From the NCBI GenBank assembly GCA_025929185.1, contig JAICMO010000004.1, positions 1-52,589 on the forward strand: DNA of 52,589 nucleotides, read 5' to 3'. Under the pieces are notes generated by a model. It was not told the DNA's origin and searched no databases. It saw nothing but the letters and a program-made list of their open reading frames with translations. Shown piece after piece: positions 33,946 through 42,705 of this stretch (its first letter is position 1; every line of letters starts with the position of its first letter). Source of the stretch: Pseudolabrys sp. (lineage in GTDB: Bacteria; Pseudomonadota; Alphaproteobacteria; Rhizobiales; Xanthobacteraceae). The position numbers and the translations under genes are program-made.

Positions 33946-35097
33946 ATGAATCAACGAACAGCGCCCCCGCCTATTCCTTTCATCGATGTCGCCGCGCAAC
34001 GCCGCCGCCTCGGCGACGCGATCGATGCCGCGGTGGCGCGGGTGCTCGCCCACAGCCAATTCATCCTCGGACCTGAAGTACAGGCATTTGAAAAGGAGCT
34101 GGCCGCCTTCTGCGGCGCGCGTTACGCGGTCAGTTGCGCGAGCGGCACGGACGCCTTGATGCTGGTGCTGATGGCCCGCGGCATTGGGCCCGGCGATGCC
34201 GTCATTTGCCCGTCGTTTACATTCTGCGCAACCGCCGAAGTCGTGGCGCTGGTGGGCGCTACGCCGGTCTTCGTCGACATCGACGCGGATACGTTCAATA
34301 TCGACTCCAAAATGATCGGGCCGGCGGTCGCGACCGCTCGGCGGCTTGGTTTGAAGCCGAAGGCGATCGTCCCAGTCGATCTGTTCGGCCTGCCGGCCGA
34401 TTTCGATTCGGTAGAGGCGGCGGCGCGTGCCGAAGGCCTGTTCATCCTCGATGACGCCGCGCAAGCCTTTGGCGCGACATACAAGGGCCGCAAGCTCGGT
34501 GTTTTCGGCGATGCCACTACGACAAGTTTCTTCCCGGCCAAACCGCTCGGCTGCTATGGTGACGGCGGCGCCGTGCTCACCGACGATCCGGCAATGGTCG
34601 ATGTGCTCAAAAGCTTACGGGTCCACGGGCACGGTAGCGACAAATACGACAATATTCGCGTCGGCCTCACGTCGCGCCTCGACACGTTGCAAGCCGCGGT
34701 CCTTATTGAAAAGCTCAAAATTTTTCCGGACGAGATCGCCGCGCGCGGCCGCATCGCCGCGCGTTATGCCGAAGGCTTGCGCGACATCGTATCCGTGCCA
34801 AAGGAGCCGTCGGGCTGCATGTCGGTCTGGGCGCAATACACTATCCGTGTTTCCGGCGGCCGGCGCGACACGCTCGCCGCGGCGTTGAAGGCCGAAGGAA
34901 TTCCGACCGCGATCTATTATCCGATCCCGCTGCATCGCCAGCAGGCGTACAAGCATTATCCGGTCGGGGAGGGCGGCGTCGCCGTCAGCGATCGCCTGGC
35001 CGGCGAGGTCATCAGCCTGCCAATGCACGCTTATCTGGATGCTGCGACGCAGGACCGGATCATCGGCGCCGTCCGCCGCGCACTCAAGCGCGGCTGA
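33946..35097 (+). CDS. DegT/DnrJ/EryC1 sugar aminotransferase, WlbC/WbpE-like
   Basis: PLP-dependent transaminase of 383 residues, probably adding the C3 amino group to the 3-keto UDP-sugar made by the preceding enzyme. Opening IPFIDVAAQRRRLGDAI, CASGTDALMLVLMA, PSFTFCATAEVV, LDDAAQAFGATYKG, and PLP-lysine TSFFPAKPLGCYGDGG. ATG 33946 is chosen; GTG 33922 touches the previous stop. Its own stop abuts the manC stop with no spacer. An acetyltransferase of WbpD type is not adjacent; the beta-helix enzyme at 23293 or a distant gene could fill that step. Confidence 0.85.
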   Translation: MNQRTAPPPIPFIDVAAQRRRLGDAIDAAVARVLAHSQFILGPEVQAFEKELAAFCGARYAVSCASGTDALMLVLMARGIGPGDAVICPSFTFCATAEVVALVGATPVFVDIDADTFNIDSKMIGPAVATARRLGLKPKAIVPVDLFGLPADFDSVEAAARAEGLFILDDAAQAFGATYKGRKLGVFGDATTTSFFPAKPLGCYGDGGAVLTDDPAMVDVLKSLRVHGHGSDKYDNIRVGLTSRLDTLQAAVLIEKLKIFPDEIAARGRIAARYAEGLRDIVSVPKEPSGCMSVWAQYTIRVSGGRRDTLAAALKAEGIPTAIYYPIPLHRQQAYKHYPVGEGGVAVSDRLAGEVISLPMHAYLDAATQDRIIGAVRRALKRG

Positions 35098-36510
35098 TCA
35101 CGACCGCTGGTAGATATCGTCGAGCCGCACGATATCGTCCTCACCGAGGTAGCTGCCGGTCTGCACCTCGATCAGCTCGAGTGGAATTTTGCCCTGGTTG
35201 GCCAGCCGGTGAACGCTGCCGATCGGGATATAGACCGACTCGTTCTCATGCACTTCGCGGCTCTCTTTCCCGATTGTGACCTCCGCGGTGCCGCGCACGA
35301 CCACCCAGTGCTCGGCGCGATGCTGGTGCTTCTGCAGTGACAGCTTGCCGCCGGGAACGACGACGATGCGCTTGACCTGAAAGCGCTCGCCCATGTCGAT
35401 CGACTCATAGTAGCCCCAGGGTCGATGCACGCGACGATGATCGGTTGCTTCCGGCCGTTTGGCTGATTTAAGGGCGCCGACGAGCTCCCGCACCTCCTGC
35501 GCGCGCGCGCGGGGGACGACCATCACCGCATCTGCGGTGCTCACCACAACAAGATTTTCGACGCCGACGACAGCGGCGAGCCGGTCGTCGGCGTGAATGA
35601 TGCTGCCTTTGGTATCGACGACGACGGCAGGCCCGTGCACCACGTTTCCATGGGCGTCGGCCGGGAGAACGTCGGGAAAGGAGTCCCAGCTGCCAACGTC
35701 GGACCAGCGGAAATTCCCGACCACGACGACCGCGCGGTCGGTCTTTTCCATGATGGCGTAGTCAATGGATTTCTGCGGCGCGCTCGCAAATGCTTCCGGT
35801 TGCAGTCGCACAAACCCGAGATCGTTCGTGGCTCGCTCGACCGCCGTGACAACAGCGGCGGTCATATCCGGCTCAAAGCGCTGAAGCTCGGCAAGCAGCG
35901 TGGCGGCGCGGTAAAGAAAATTGCCGGAGTTCCACAGATACCCATCGCGCACGTAGCGCACCGCCGTCGCGGCGTCCGGCTTTTCGACGAATTTTTGCAG
36001 CGTGTAAACGCCGCCTTTTCCGAGCGGCTCTCCGGGTAAAATGTAGCCGTAGTTCGTTTTTGGTTCCGTGGGTTTGATCCCGAAAGTGACAATGCGCCCG
36101 TCTTCGGCAGCATCGCGCCCCGCCACGCACGTCGCCCGGAACGGCTCGACGTCCAAAATGATGTGGTCGGCGGCAAGCGCAAGCACCACAGCATTGGGGT
36201 CGCGGCTTTTGGCGACGGCGCTCGCTGCGGCGATTGCCGGTCCGGAATCGCGGCGCAACGGCTCGATCACGACAGTCGCATCGACGCCGATTTCCTCGGC
36301 CTGCCGCCGCGCAAAAAAATGAAAGTTCGGCCCGGTAATGACGATCGGCGGCGCGAACATCGGCGCCTTCACGCGCAGCAAGGTTTCCTGATAGGTCGAG
36401 CGCTCGCCGAACAGGGGCAGGAACTGCTTCGGATAGCTGTCCCGCGATACGGGCCACAATCGGGTGCCGGCGCCGCCGGCAAGCAGAACGGGGATGATCG
36501 GAGCGGGCAT
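35098..36510 (-). CDS. manC: Mannose-1-phosphate guanylyltransferase/mannose-6-phosphate isomerase
   Basis: Bifunctional AlgA/ManC-type enzyme of 470 residues making GDP-mannose from fructose-6-phosphate together with a phosphomannomutase not seen here. The nucleotidyltransferase part starts VLLAGGAGTRLWPVSRDSYPK and contains FVEKPD and SIDYAIMEKTD. From about residue 350 a cupin isomerase domain (VVPGGKLSLQKHQHRAEHW, YIPIGSVHRLANQG) carries the metal-binding His residues. It converges on the aminotransferase gene and diverges from murJ. GDP-mannose probably feeds GT4 enzymes of this locus. Confidence 0.92.
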   Translation of the reverse strand: MPAPIIPVLLAGGAGTRLWPVSRDSYPKQFLPLFGERSTYQETLLRVKAPMFAPPIVITGPNFHFFARRQAEEIGVDATVVIEPLRRDSGPAIAAASAVAKSRDPNAVVLALAADHIILDVEPFRATCVAGRDAAEDGRIVTFGIKPTEPKTNYGYILPGEPLGKGGVYTLQKFVEKPDAATAVRYVRDGYLWNSGNFLYRAATLLAELQRFEPDMTAAVVTAVERATNDLGFVRLQPEAFASAPQKSIDYAIMEKTDRAVVVVGNFRWSDVGSWDSFPDVLPADAHGNVVHGPAVVVDTKGSIIHADDRLAAVVGVENLVVVSTADAVMVVPRARAQEVRELVGALKSAKRPEATDHRRVHRPWGYYESIDMGERFQVKRIVVVPGGKLSLQKHQHRAEHWVVVRGTAEVTIGKESREVHENESVYIPIGSVHRLANQGKIPLELIEVQTGSYLGEDDIVRLDDIYQRS

Positions 36511-36647
36511 GGCTATGGCGGATAAATCCGGCGCGCTATGGTCGCTTGCAGAGTCGTTCCAGCGGTTCGTACCCGGCTATCGGTATCGCCGCTGAAGGTT
36601 CACGTCCATAGGCCGGCGCTCGAAAAATGCGCCCGGCGGGATTCGCG

Positions 36648-38186
36648 ATGATCGAACGCATCCTTACTGTCGGCGGCCTGACGCTGCTCTCGCGCGTCAC
36701 CGGATTTGTTCGCGACATAATTCTTGCGGCGATTCTCGGCGCGGGGCCGATGGCCGACGCCTTTTTTGTGGCATTGAGACTACCCAACCACTTTCGCGCC
36801 ATATTTGCCGAGGGCGCCTTCAACGCGGCGTTCGTGCCCGCCTATGCCCGCATCCGCGAGCAGGGCGGAGCGGAGCGCGCCGGCATTTTTGCCGATCGCG
36901 TTTTCACACTGCTGCTCGCGAGCCAGATCGTTCTGCTTGCCGTCGCGCTCGTTTTCACGCCGCAAGTCATCGGGATCTTGGCGCCGGGCTTTTCGAGCGA
37001 CCCCGGTCGCTTTACCCTTGCGGTCGAGCTGACGCGCATCACCTTTCCTTATTTGCTGCTGATCACACTGGTCACGCTTTACGGCGGAATTCTCAACGCG
37101 CTCCACCGTTTTGCTGCTGCTGCTGCTGCGCCTGTCCTGCTCAATCTTTCCATTATCGTGGTCTTGCTCCTGGCATGGCTGTTTCCGACCGCCGGCCACG
37201 CCGCGGCGTGGGGCGTGCTGATCTCCGGTATCCTGCAAGCGCTGCTTGTCGGTGGCGACACCTGGCGAGCCGGCGCGCTGGCGATGCTCCGTCGTCCGAC
37301 TCTTGATGCCGACGTTCGCAGTTTCTTTCGCGCGCTCGGTCCGGCGACTGTTGGCTCGGGCGGCGTTCAACTCGCGTTGTTTGCCGACACGATCATCGCG
37401 AGCTTCCTGCCCACCGGCGCGATTTCCGCGCTGTATTATGCCGACCGCATCAACCAGCTGCCGATTGGCGTGATCGGCATCGCGGCCGGCACCGTCGTGC
37501 TGCCCGAAATGGCGCGGCGCATCGCTGCCGGCGACGAAACGGGCGCGGCGCACGCGCAGAGCCGCGCGCTCGAATTTGCGTTGTTCCTGTCGATCCCGTG
37601 CGTCGCAGCGTTCTTCACGATTCCGGATCTCATCATGCGCGCGCTGTTCATGCACGGCGCATTCACCGCTGCCGACGCGGTTGCAGCCGGCAACACGTTG
37701 ATGGCCTATGCGTTTGGCCTGCTTCCGTTCGTGATGATCCGCAGCACGGTCGCAACGTTTTTCGCCCGCGGCGACACGGCGACACCGGTGAAGGCGGCGC
37801 TTATCGCTGCCGCCGTCAACATTGCGTTCAAGGTGATCCTCATGGGGCCGCTCGCGCAAGTCGGTCTTGCCCTGGCGACATCGATCGGCGCCTGGATCAA
37901 TCTGGCGCTGGTGATGTGGTTCGCACAGCGCGCCAAACTCGACCGCCTCGACCGACGCCTACGCGAGTCGGCGCTGAAGCTTGCGCTCGCGGGGGTGGCG
38001 CTCGGCGCAGCCCTGTGGCTCTGCCGCGCGCCATTGTCAAATTTCGCTGATGGCCTGCATCGTTTTCGTGAATTGTCCGTGCTCGCAATGCTCGGCGTTG
38101 TCGGGCTTGGCGTGTACGGCGCGGTTGTGTTGGCGTTTTTTGGGCAAAGCTGGATAGCGGCGTTTCGCGCACGCTCGCGTATTTGA
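36648..38186 (+). CDS. murJ: Lipid II flippase MurJ
   Basis: Inner-membrane MOP-superfamily protein of about 512 residues with some 14 hydrophobic helices, moving lipid II for peptidoglycan. Typical opening MIERILTVGGLTLLSRVTGF with VRDIILAAILGAGPMADAFF and FRAIFAEGAFNAAFVPAY, and later ALYYADRINQLPIG. ATG 36648 follows GGCGGGA; 36627 adds seven residues. A GCT-repeat (37113-37129) encodes an Ala run. It could be read as a Wzx, but the MurJ signatures are clear. Confidence 0.9.
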   Translation: MIERILTVGGLTLLSRVTGFVRDIILAAILGAGPMADAFFVALRLPNHFRAIFAEGAFNAAFVPAYARIREQGGAERAGIFADRVFTLLLASQIVLLAVALVFTPQVIGILAPGFSSDPGRFTLAVELTRITFPYLLLITLVTLYGGILNALHRFAAAAAAPVLLNLSIIVVLLLAWLFPTAGHAAAWGVLISGILQALLVGGDTWRAGALAMLRRPTLDADVRSFFRALGPATVGSGGVQLALFADTIIASFLPTGAISALYYADRINQLPIGVIGIAAGTVVLPEMARRIAAGDETGAAHAQSRALEFALFLSIPCVAAFFTIPDLIMRALFMHGAFTAADAVAAGNTLMAYAFGLLPFVMIRSTVATFFARGDTATPVKAALIAAAVNIAFKVILMGPLAQVGLALATSIGAWINLALVMWFAQRAKLDRLDRRLRESALKLALAGVALGAALWLCRAPLSNFADGLHRFRELSVLAMLGVVGLGVYGAVVLAFFGQSWIAAFRARSRI

Positions 38187-38283
38187 GCCCAAATTCATTG
38201 AGCGCGGTAGACATCTCAGGCTGCCGCGGCTATTGGGACTGGTTCGCCAGCAACCCGGCGCGCCGGTAATTCGTGACTCGCAC

Positions 38284-39486
38284 ATGGAACACCCGCCTTT
38301 GCCGCTCATTCGCGCCGCGCGAGGCATCGCCGTCTCCGTGTCGGCCGCTGCGCTTCTCGCCGCTTGCGGGCAGCGCGAACAGCAGGCGAGCGCCCCGCCG
38401 CCGCCAACGGTGACCGTCGCAACGCCGGTGAAGCGCACGATCGTCGATTACGATGAGTATGTCGGACGCTTTGTTGCCGTCGATTCGGTCGAAATCCGCG
38501 CGCGGGTATCCGGGTATCTGGACAGCGTCGATTTCAAGGACGGACAGATCGTCAAGCAGGGCGACCTTCTGTTCACCATCGACAAGCGGCCGTTCCAGAA
38601 TACGCTTGATCAGGCCCGCGCAAACCTGGAGCAGGCGAAATCCAACGTCACCTTTACCAAAGCCGATCTTGATCGCGGCCAGCAGCTCGTGCGCGACAAG
38701 ACCATCACCGCCCAGATATTCGAGCAGCGGACGCAAGCTTATCGCAATGCGCAGGCGTCGGTGAGCGCCAATGAAGCGGCAGTCCGTCAGGCCGAACTCG
38801 ACGTCGAATTTACCGAATTGCGTGCGCCGATCACGGGCCGCATCGGCGATCGGCGCGTGTCGCCGGGCAATCTGGTGACCGGCGGCGCGGGCGGCAACAC
38901 GACGCTGCTTGCAACCATTGTCTCGACCGATCCGATAAGGTTCGAATTCACATTCGATGAAGCTTCATATCTGCGCTACGAGCGCCTCGCCAAAAACGGC
39001 CACGATATCGCCAGCCGCGGCGGCGGCGTGCCGGTCGCGTTAAAACTTATCGACGAGAATGACTTCGATCACGCTGGCCGGATGGATTTCGTCGATAACG
39101 TGATCGATCGCGCCACTGGCACTATTCGCGGCCGCGCTGTGTTCGACAATCCCAACGGCATTTTTACGCCGGGCATGTTCGCGCGCATCCGTGTGCCCGG
39201 CACGTCGCCCTATGAAGCCTTGCTTGTCCCGGACTCGGCGGTCGGCACCGAGCAGACGCGAAAGTACGTTCTCGTGATCGGTCCCGATAACAAAGCGGTC
39301 AACCATTACGTTACGCTCGGCCAGACCACCTCGGACGGCCTGCGAGTCATCAAAACCGGACTCGGACCGGACGACCGCGTCGTCGTCAACGGCTTGATGC
39401 GGGCTCGCGCCGGGCAGGCGGTTACGCCGCAAGAGGAGGGCAGCGCTGCGGCGGAGAAGGTGAGCCAACAGCAGAAGCAGCAGTAG
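38284..39486 (+). CDS. RND efflux periplasmic adaptor (membrane fusion lipoprotein)
   Basis: AcrA/MexA-type adaptor of about 400 residues, anchored to the inner membrane by lipid at Cys28 of the lipobox LLAACGQ when ATG 38284 is used. Barrel-sandwich (VEIRARVSGYLDSVDFKDGQIVKQ), alpha-hairpin (NLEQAKSNVTFTKADLDRG) and beta-barrel/MP domains (IRFEFTFDEASYL; GMFARIRVPG) are in order. It ends in a Gln-rich tail encoded by an 18-bp duplicated repeat that includes the stop. The pump gene starts 33 nt later. No outer-membrane TolC gene is in the window. Confidence 0.9.
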   Translation: MEHPPLPLIRAARGIAVSVSAAALLAACGQREQQASAPPPPTVTVATPVKRTIVDYDEYVGRFVAVDSVEIRARVSGYLDSVDFKDGQIVKQGDLLFTIDKRPFQNTLDQARANLEQAKSNVTFTKADLDRGQQLVRDKTITAQIFEQRTQAYRNAQASVSANEAAVRQAELDVEFTELRAPITGRIGDRRVSPGNLVTGGAGGNTTLLATIVSTDPIRFEFTFDEASYLRYERLAKNGHDIASRGGGVPVALKLIDENDFDHAGRMDFVDNVIDRATGTIRGRAVFDNPNGIFTPGMFARIRVPGTSPYEALLVPDSAVGTEQTRKYVLVIGPDNKAVNHYVTLGQTTSDGLRVIKTGLGPDDRVVVNGLMRARAGQAVTPQEEGSAAAEKVSQQQKQQ

Positions 39487-39504
39487 CAGCAGAAGCAGCA
39501 GTAG
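39469..39504 (+). repeat. Perfect 18-bp tandem duplication spanning the adaptor stop codon
   Basis: CAGCAGAAGCAGCAGTAG occurs at 39469-39486 and again at 39487-39504. The first copy encodes the last residues (QQKQQ) and the TAG stop of the RND adaptor; the second is untranslated and reaches to 15 nt before the pump ATG. It looks like slippage in a CAG/AAG-rich tract. Confidence 0.9.
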
Positions 39505-39519
39505 CAGCGGTTGTGACCG

Positions 39520-42500
39520 ATGCGCATTTCGCATTTTTTCATCGACCGGCCGATCTTTGCGGCGGTTGTTTCGATTATCATCGTCATCCTCGGCGCGGTC
39601 GCCTTCTGGCGCCTGCCGGTCGCGCAATATCCCGAGATCGCCCCCCCCGTGATCAACGTCAGCGGGCAATATCCGGGCGCCAGCGCCGACGTCGTCGCCA
39701 CGACCGTGGTCGCTCCGATCGAGGAGCAGATCAACGGCGTCGAGAACATGCTTTATGTATCGTCGAACTCGACCGCCGACGGCCGCTTCTCCATCGCGGT
39801 GACCTTCGACATCGGCACCAACCTCGATATCGCGCAGGTGCAGGTGCAGAACCGCGTCGCCATCGCGACGCCGCGGCTCCCGGCCGACGTGCGCAACATC
39901 GGCGTCACGGTGACCAAAAGCTCGCCCGACCTGATGATGGTCGTGCATCTCTTCTCGCCCGACAAATCACGCGACCCGCTGTACATCTCGAATTACGCCA
40001 CGCTGGAGATCAAGGACGAGCTCACGCGCGTCGATGGCGTCGGCTCGCTCATCGTGTTCGGCAGCCGCGACTATGCCATGCGGATTTGGCTCGATCCGGA
40101 CCGGCTGCAGTCGCTCGGACTGACCGCGGGAGACGTGGTCAATGCCTTGCAGGCGCAGAACGTGCAGGTCGCCTCGGGCACGCTCGACCAGCCGCCGGTC
40201 GCGCATCCTGGCGCGTTCCAGATCGCCGTGCAGACGCTCGGACGGCTGAACAACCCTGACGAATTCTCAAACATTGTCATCAAACAGACGCCGACGGCGG
40301 TCGTGCGGCTGAAGGACGTGGCGCGCATCGAGCTTGCGGCGCAGGATTATTCTTCGAATTCCTATCTCAATCTCGATCCGGCGGTGGCGATCGCGGTGTT
40401 TCAGCGGCCCGGCTCGAATGCGCTGACGACCGCGAAAGCCATTCGCACGACGATGGCGGAATTGTCGAAGCGCTTTCCGCCGGGCGTCAAGTACGACATC
40501 GTCTACGATCCTACGCAATTCATTCAACAGTCCGTCGACGCAGTGGAGGAGACGATCGGTGAGGCCACCATCCTGGTGGTGCTGGTCATCATCATGTTCC
40601 TGCAAACCTGGCGGGCAGCCGTCATTCCGCTCATCGCGATTCCCGTTTCGCTGGTCGGTACGTTTTTCGTCATGTCGTTGTTCGGTTTTACGCTGAACAC
40701 GCTCTCTTTATTTGGTCTCGTCCTCGCCGTGGGAATCGTGGTCGACGACGCTATCGTCGTCGTCGAGAACGTCGAGCGCAATATCGCGGCGGGCCTTAAT
40801 CCGCGTGAGGCCTCGATCAAGAGCATGGATGAGGTCGGCGCCGCGCTGATCGCGATCGCGCTGGTGTTGTCGGCAGTGTTCGTGCCATCGGCGTTCATCA
40901 CCGGCATATCGGGGCAGTTTTACCGGCAGTTCGCACTGACCATCGCCGGTGCGACGATCATCTCGCTGACGTGTTCGCTAACGTTGTCGCCGGCGCTCTG
41001 CGCGCTGCTGCTCAAGCCGCACGGCGAGCAACATCAGGGCCGCTGGTGGCAGAGGCCGTTCGGCTTGTTTTTCGGCGGTTTCAACAAAGGCTTCGACTGG
41101 ATTGCCGCGAATTACGGCAAGCTGACGGCCCGAACCGTTCGCATCGCCGGCGTCATGCTGATCGTCTATGCCGCCGTACTGGCCTTCGGGTTCAACGAGT
41201 TCCGCAAGACGCCGGTCGGCTTCATTCCGCAGGTCGACGCCGGCTACCTCATCACCGTCGTGCAATTGCCGCCGGGCGCTTCGCTCGACCGCACCGACGC
41301 GGTCAACCGCCGCGTGGTCGAGAAGGCGTTGAAAATTCCGGGCGTCCTGGGCGCCGTGAACATCGTCGGCTTTTCCGGCGCGACGTTCACCAACGCGCCG
41401 AACTCGGGCGCAATCTTCCTCGTGCTCGCGCCGTTCGAGGAGCGCGCCAAGCATGCGGACCAGTCCGCCGCGGCAATTCAGGCCAAGCTGTTCGCGCAGG
41501 TCGCCTCCATCCAGGAGGCTCTGATCGTGGTCGTCACGCCGCCGCCGGTGCGCGGTGTCGGCAACGCGGGCGGCTTCCGCATGATGATCGAGGACCGCGC
41601 CGGCCGCGGGCCTGAGGCTTTGCAAGCCGCCGCCTACGCCATGATGGCGCGCTCCGCGAAAACGCCGGGCCTCGAGCACGTCTTCTCGCTGTTCGAAACC
41701 TCGACGCCGCAGCTTTACCTCGACATCGACCGCACCAAGGCGCAATTGCTCGGTGTCAACGTGCAGGACGTCTTCTCGGCCCTGCAAATCTATCTCGGCT
41801 CATCCTACGTCAACGACTTCAATCTGTTCGGCCGCACATTCCGCGTGGTCGCGCAGGCGGACAGCCAGTACCGCAACACGACGCGCGACGTGCTGAATAT
41901 TCGCGTGCGCAACGCGAGCGGCGAGACCGTGCCGCTCGGCGCATTCACGACCGTGCGCGACATCTCCGGACCCTATCGCGTGCCGCGCTACAACCTCTAT
42001 CCGGCGGCCGAACTCGACGGCAATGCGGCACCGAGCTACAGCCAGGGGCAGGCGATCGGCATCATGGAGAAGCTCGCGGCTGAGACGCTGCCGGAAGGCT
42101 TCGGCTACGAATGGACGACGCTCGCCTTTCAGCAGATCCGCGCCGGCAACACCGCGATCTTCGCCTTCGTGCTGGCGGTCGTGTTCGTGTTCCTGGTGCT
42201 TGCCGCCCAGTTCGAAAGCCTGACGCTGCCGCTTGCGGTGATCCTCATCGTGCCGATGTGTCTCGTCGCGTCCATCGTCGGCGTCGTGCTCCGCGGGCAG
42301 GACAACAACATTCTCACGCAAGTCGGATTCGTCGTGCTGATCGGCCTTGCGGCGAAGAACGCCATCCTGATCGTGGAATTCGCCAAGCAAATCGAGGATC
42401 GCGACAACGACCGTTTCAAGGCGGCGGTAGAAGCCGCCCGGCTTCGGTTCCGGCCCATTCTGATGACCTCGCTTTCGTTTATCTTCGGCGTGTCGCCGCT

Positions 42501-42681
42501 GGTTTGGGCGGTGGGCGCGGGTGCGGAACTGCGGCAGACGCTGGGCACCGCGGTCTTTTCCGGCATGATCGGGGTCACCGCTTTCGGCCTGATCTTCACC
42601 CCGGTATTCTATGTCGTGTCGCGCTGGGCGGCGTCGCGGGCGAAAAAGCGGGCGGCGCCCGCCTCGCAGCCCGCGGAGTAA
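39520..42681 (+). CDS. RND efflux pump inner-membrane transporter (HAE-1/AcrB type)
   Basis: Proton-driven trimeric exporter of 1053 residues with 12 transmembrane helices and two large periplasmic loops. It opens with ISHFFIDRPIFAAVVSIII. The proton-relay Asp pair is in VLAVGIVVDDAIVVVEN near residue 406, and GQFYRQFALTIAGATI and LTQVGFVVLIGLAAKNAILI are typical. Operon with the adaptor. A run of eight C (39641-39648) is at about codon 41. Substrates are likely hydrophobic drugs or solvents but cannot be predicted. Confidence 0.93.
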   Translation: MRISHFFIDRPIFAAVVSIIIVILGAVAFWRLPVAQYPEIAPPVINVSGQYPGASADVVATTVVAPIEEQINGVENMLYVSSNSTADGRFSIAVTFDIGTNLDIAQVQVQNRVAIATPRLPADVRNIGVTVTKSSPDLMMVVHLFSPDKSRDPLYISNYATLEIKDELTRVDGVGSLIVFGSRDYAMRIWLDPDRLQSLGLTAGDVVNALQAQNVQVASGTLDQPPVAHPGAFQIAVQTLGRLNNPDEFSNIVIKQTPTAVVRLKDVARIELAAQDYSSNSYLNLDPAVAIAVFQRPGSNALTTAKAIRTTMAELSKRFPPGVKYDIVYDPTQFIQQSVDAVEETIGEATILVVLVIIMFLQTWRAAVIPLIAIPVSLVGTFFVMSLFGFTLNTLSLFGLVLAVGIVVDDAIVVVENVERNIAAGLNPREASIKSMDEVGAALIAIALVLSAVFVPSAFITGISGQFYRQFALTIAGATIISLTCSLTLSPALCALLLKPHGEQHQGRWWQRPFGLFFGGFNKGFDWIAANYGKLTARTVRIAGVMLIVYAAVLAFGFNEFRKTPVGFIPQVDAGYLITVVQLPPGASLDRTDAVNRRVVEKALKIPGVLGAVNIVGFSGATFTNAPNSGAIFLVLAPFEERAKHADQSAAAIQAKLFAQVASIQEALIVVVTPPPVRGVGNAGGFRMMIEDRAGRGPEALQAAAYAMMARSAKTPGLEHVFSLFETSTPQLYLDIDRTKAQLLGVNVQDVFSALQIYLGSSYVNDFNLFGRTFRVVAQADSQYRNTTRDVLNIRVRNASGETVPLGAFTTVRDISGPYRVPRYNLYPAAELDGNAAPSYSQGQAIGIMEKLAAETLPEGFGYEWTTLAFQQIRAGNTAIFAFVLAVVFVFLVLAAQFESLTLPLAVILIVPMCLVASIVGVVLRGQDNNILTQVGFVVLIGLAAKNAILIVEFAKQIEDRDNDRFKAAVEAARLRFRPILMTSLSFIFGVSPLVWAVGAGAELRQTLGTAVFSGMIGVTAFGLIFTPVFYVVSRWAASRAKKRAAPASQPAE

Positions 42682-42705
42682 CGCGCTGAAATTGGGGTGG
42701 CGTCC

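Noticed and set aside
36780-37859. Long minus-strand frame opposite murJ
   Set aside because: Arg/Asp-rich antisense shadow typical of GC-rich membrane-protein genes.
36648-38186. Wzx flippase for the glycan locus
   Set aside because: The N-terminal signatures are those of MurJ, and it lies past the divergent manC gene rather than in the glycan operon.
39040-39948. Long minus-strand frame with a poly-Leu stretch opposite the RND genes
   Set aside because: Antisense shadow of the CAG/AAG repeat and of well-supported adaptor and pump genes.
42423-42433. Further ops-like GGCGGTAG in the RND pump gene
   Set aside because: Inside a coding region, far from any start, with no match beyond the 8-mer; kept as a measure of chance occurrence.
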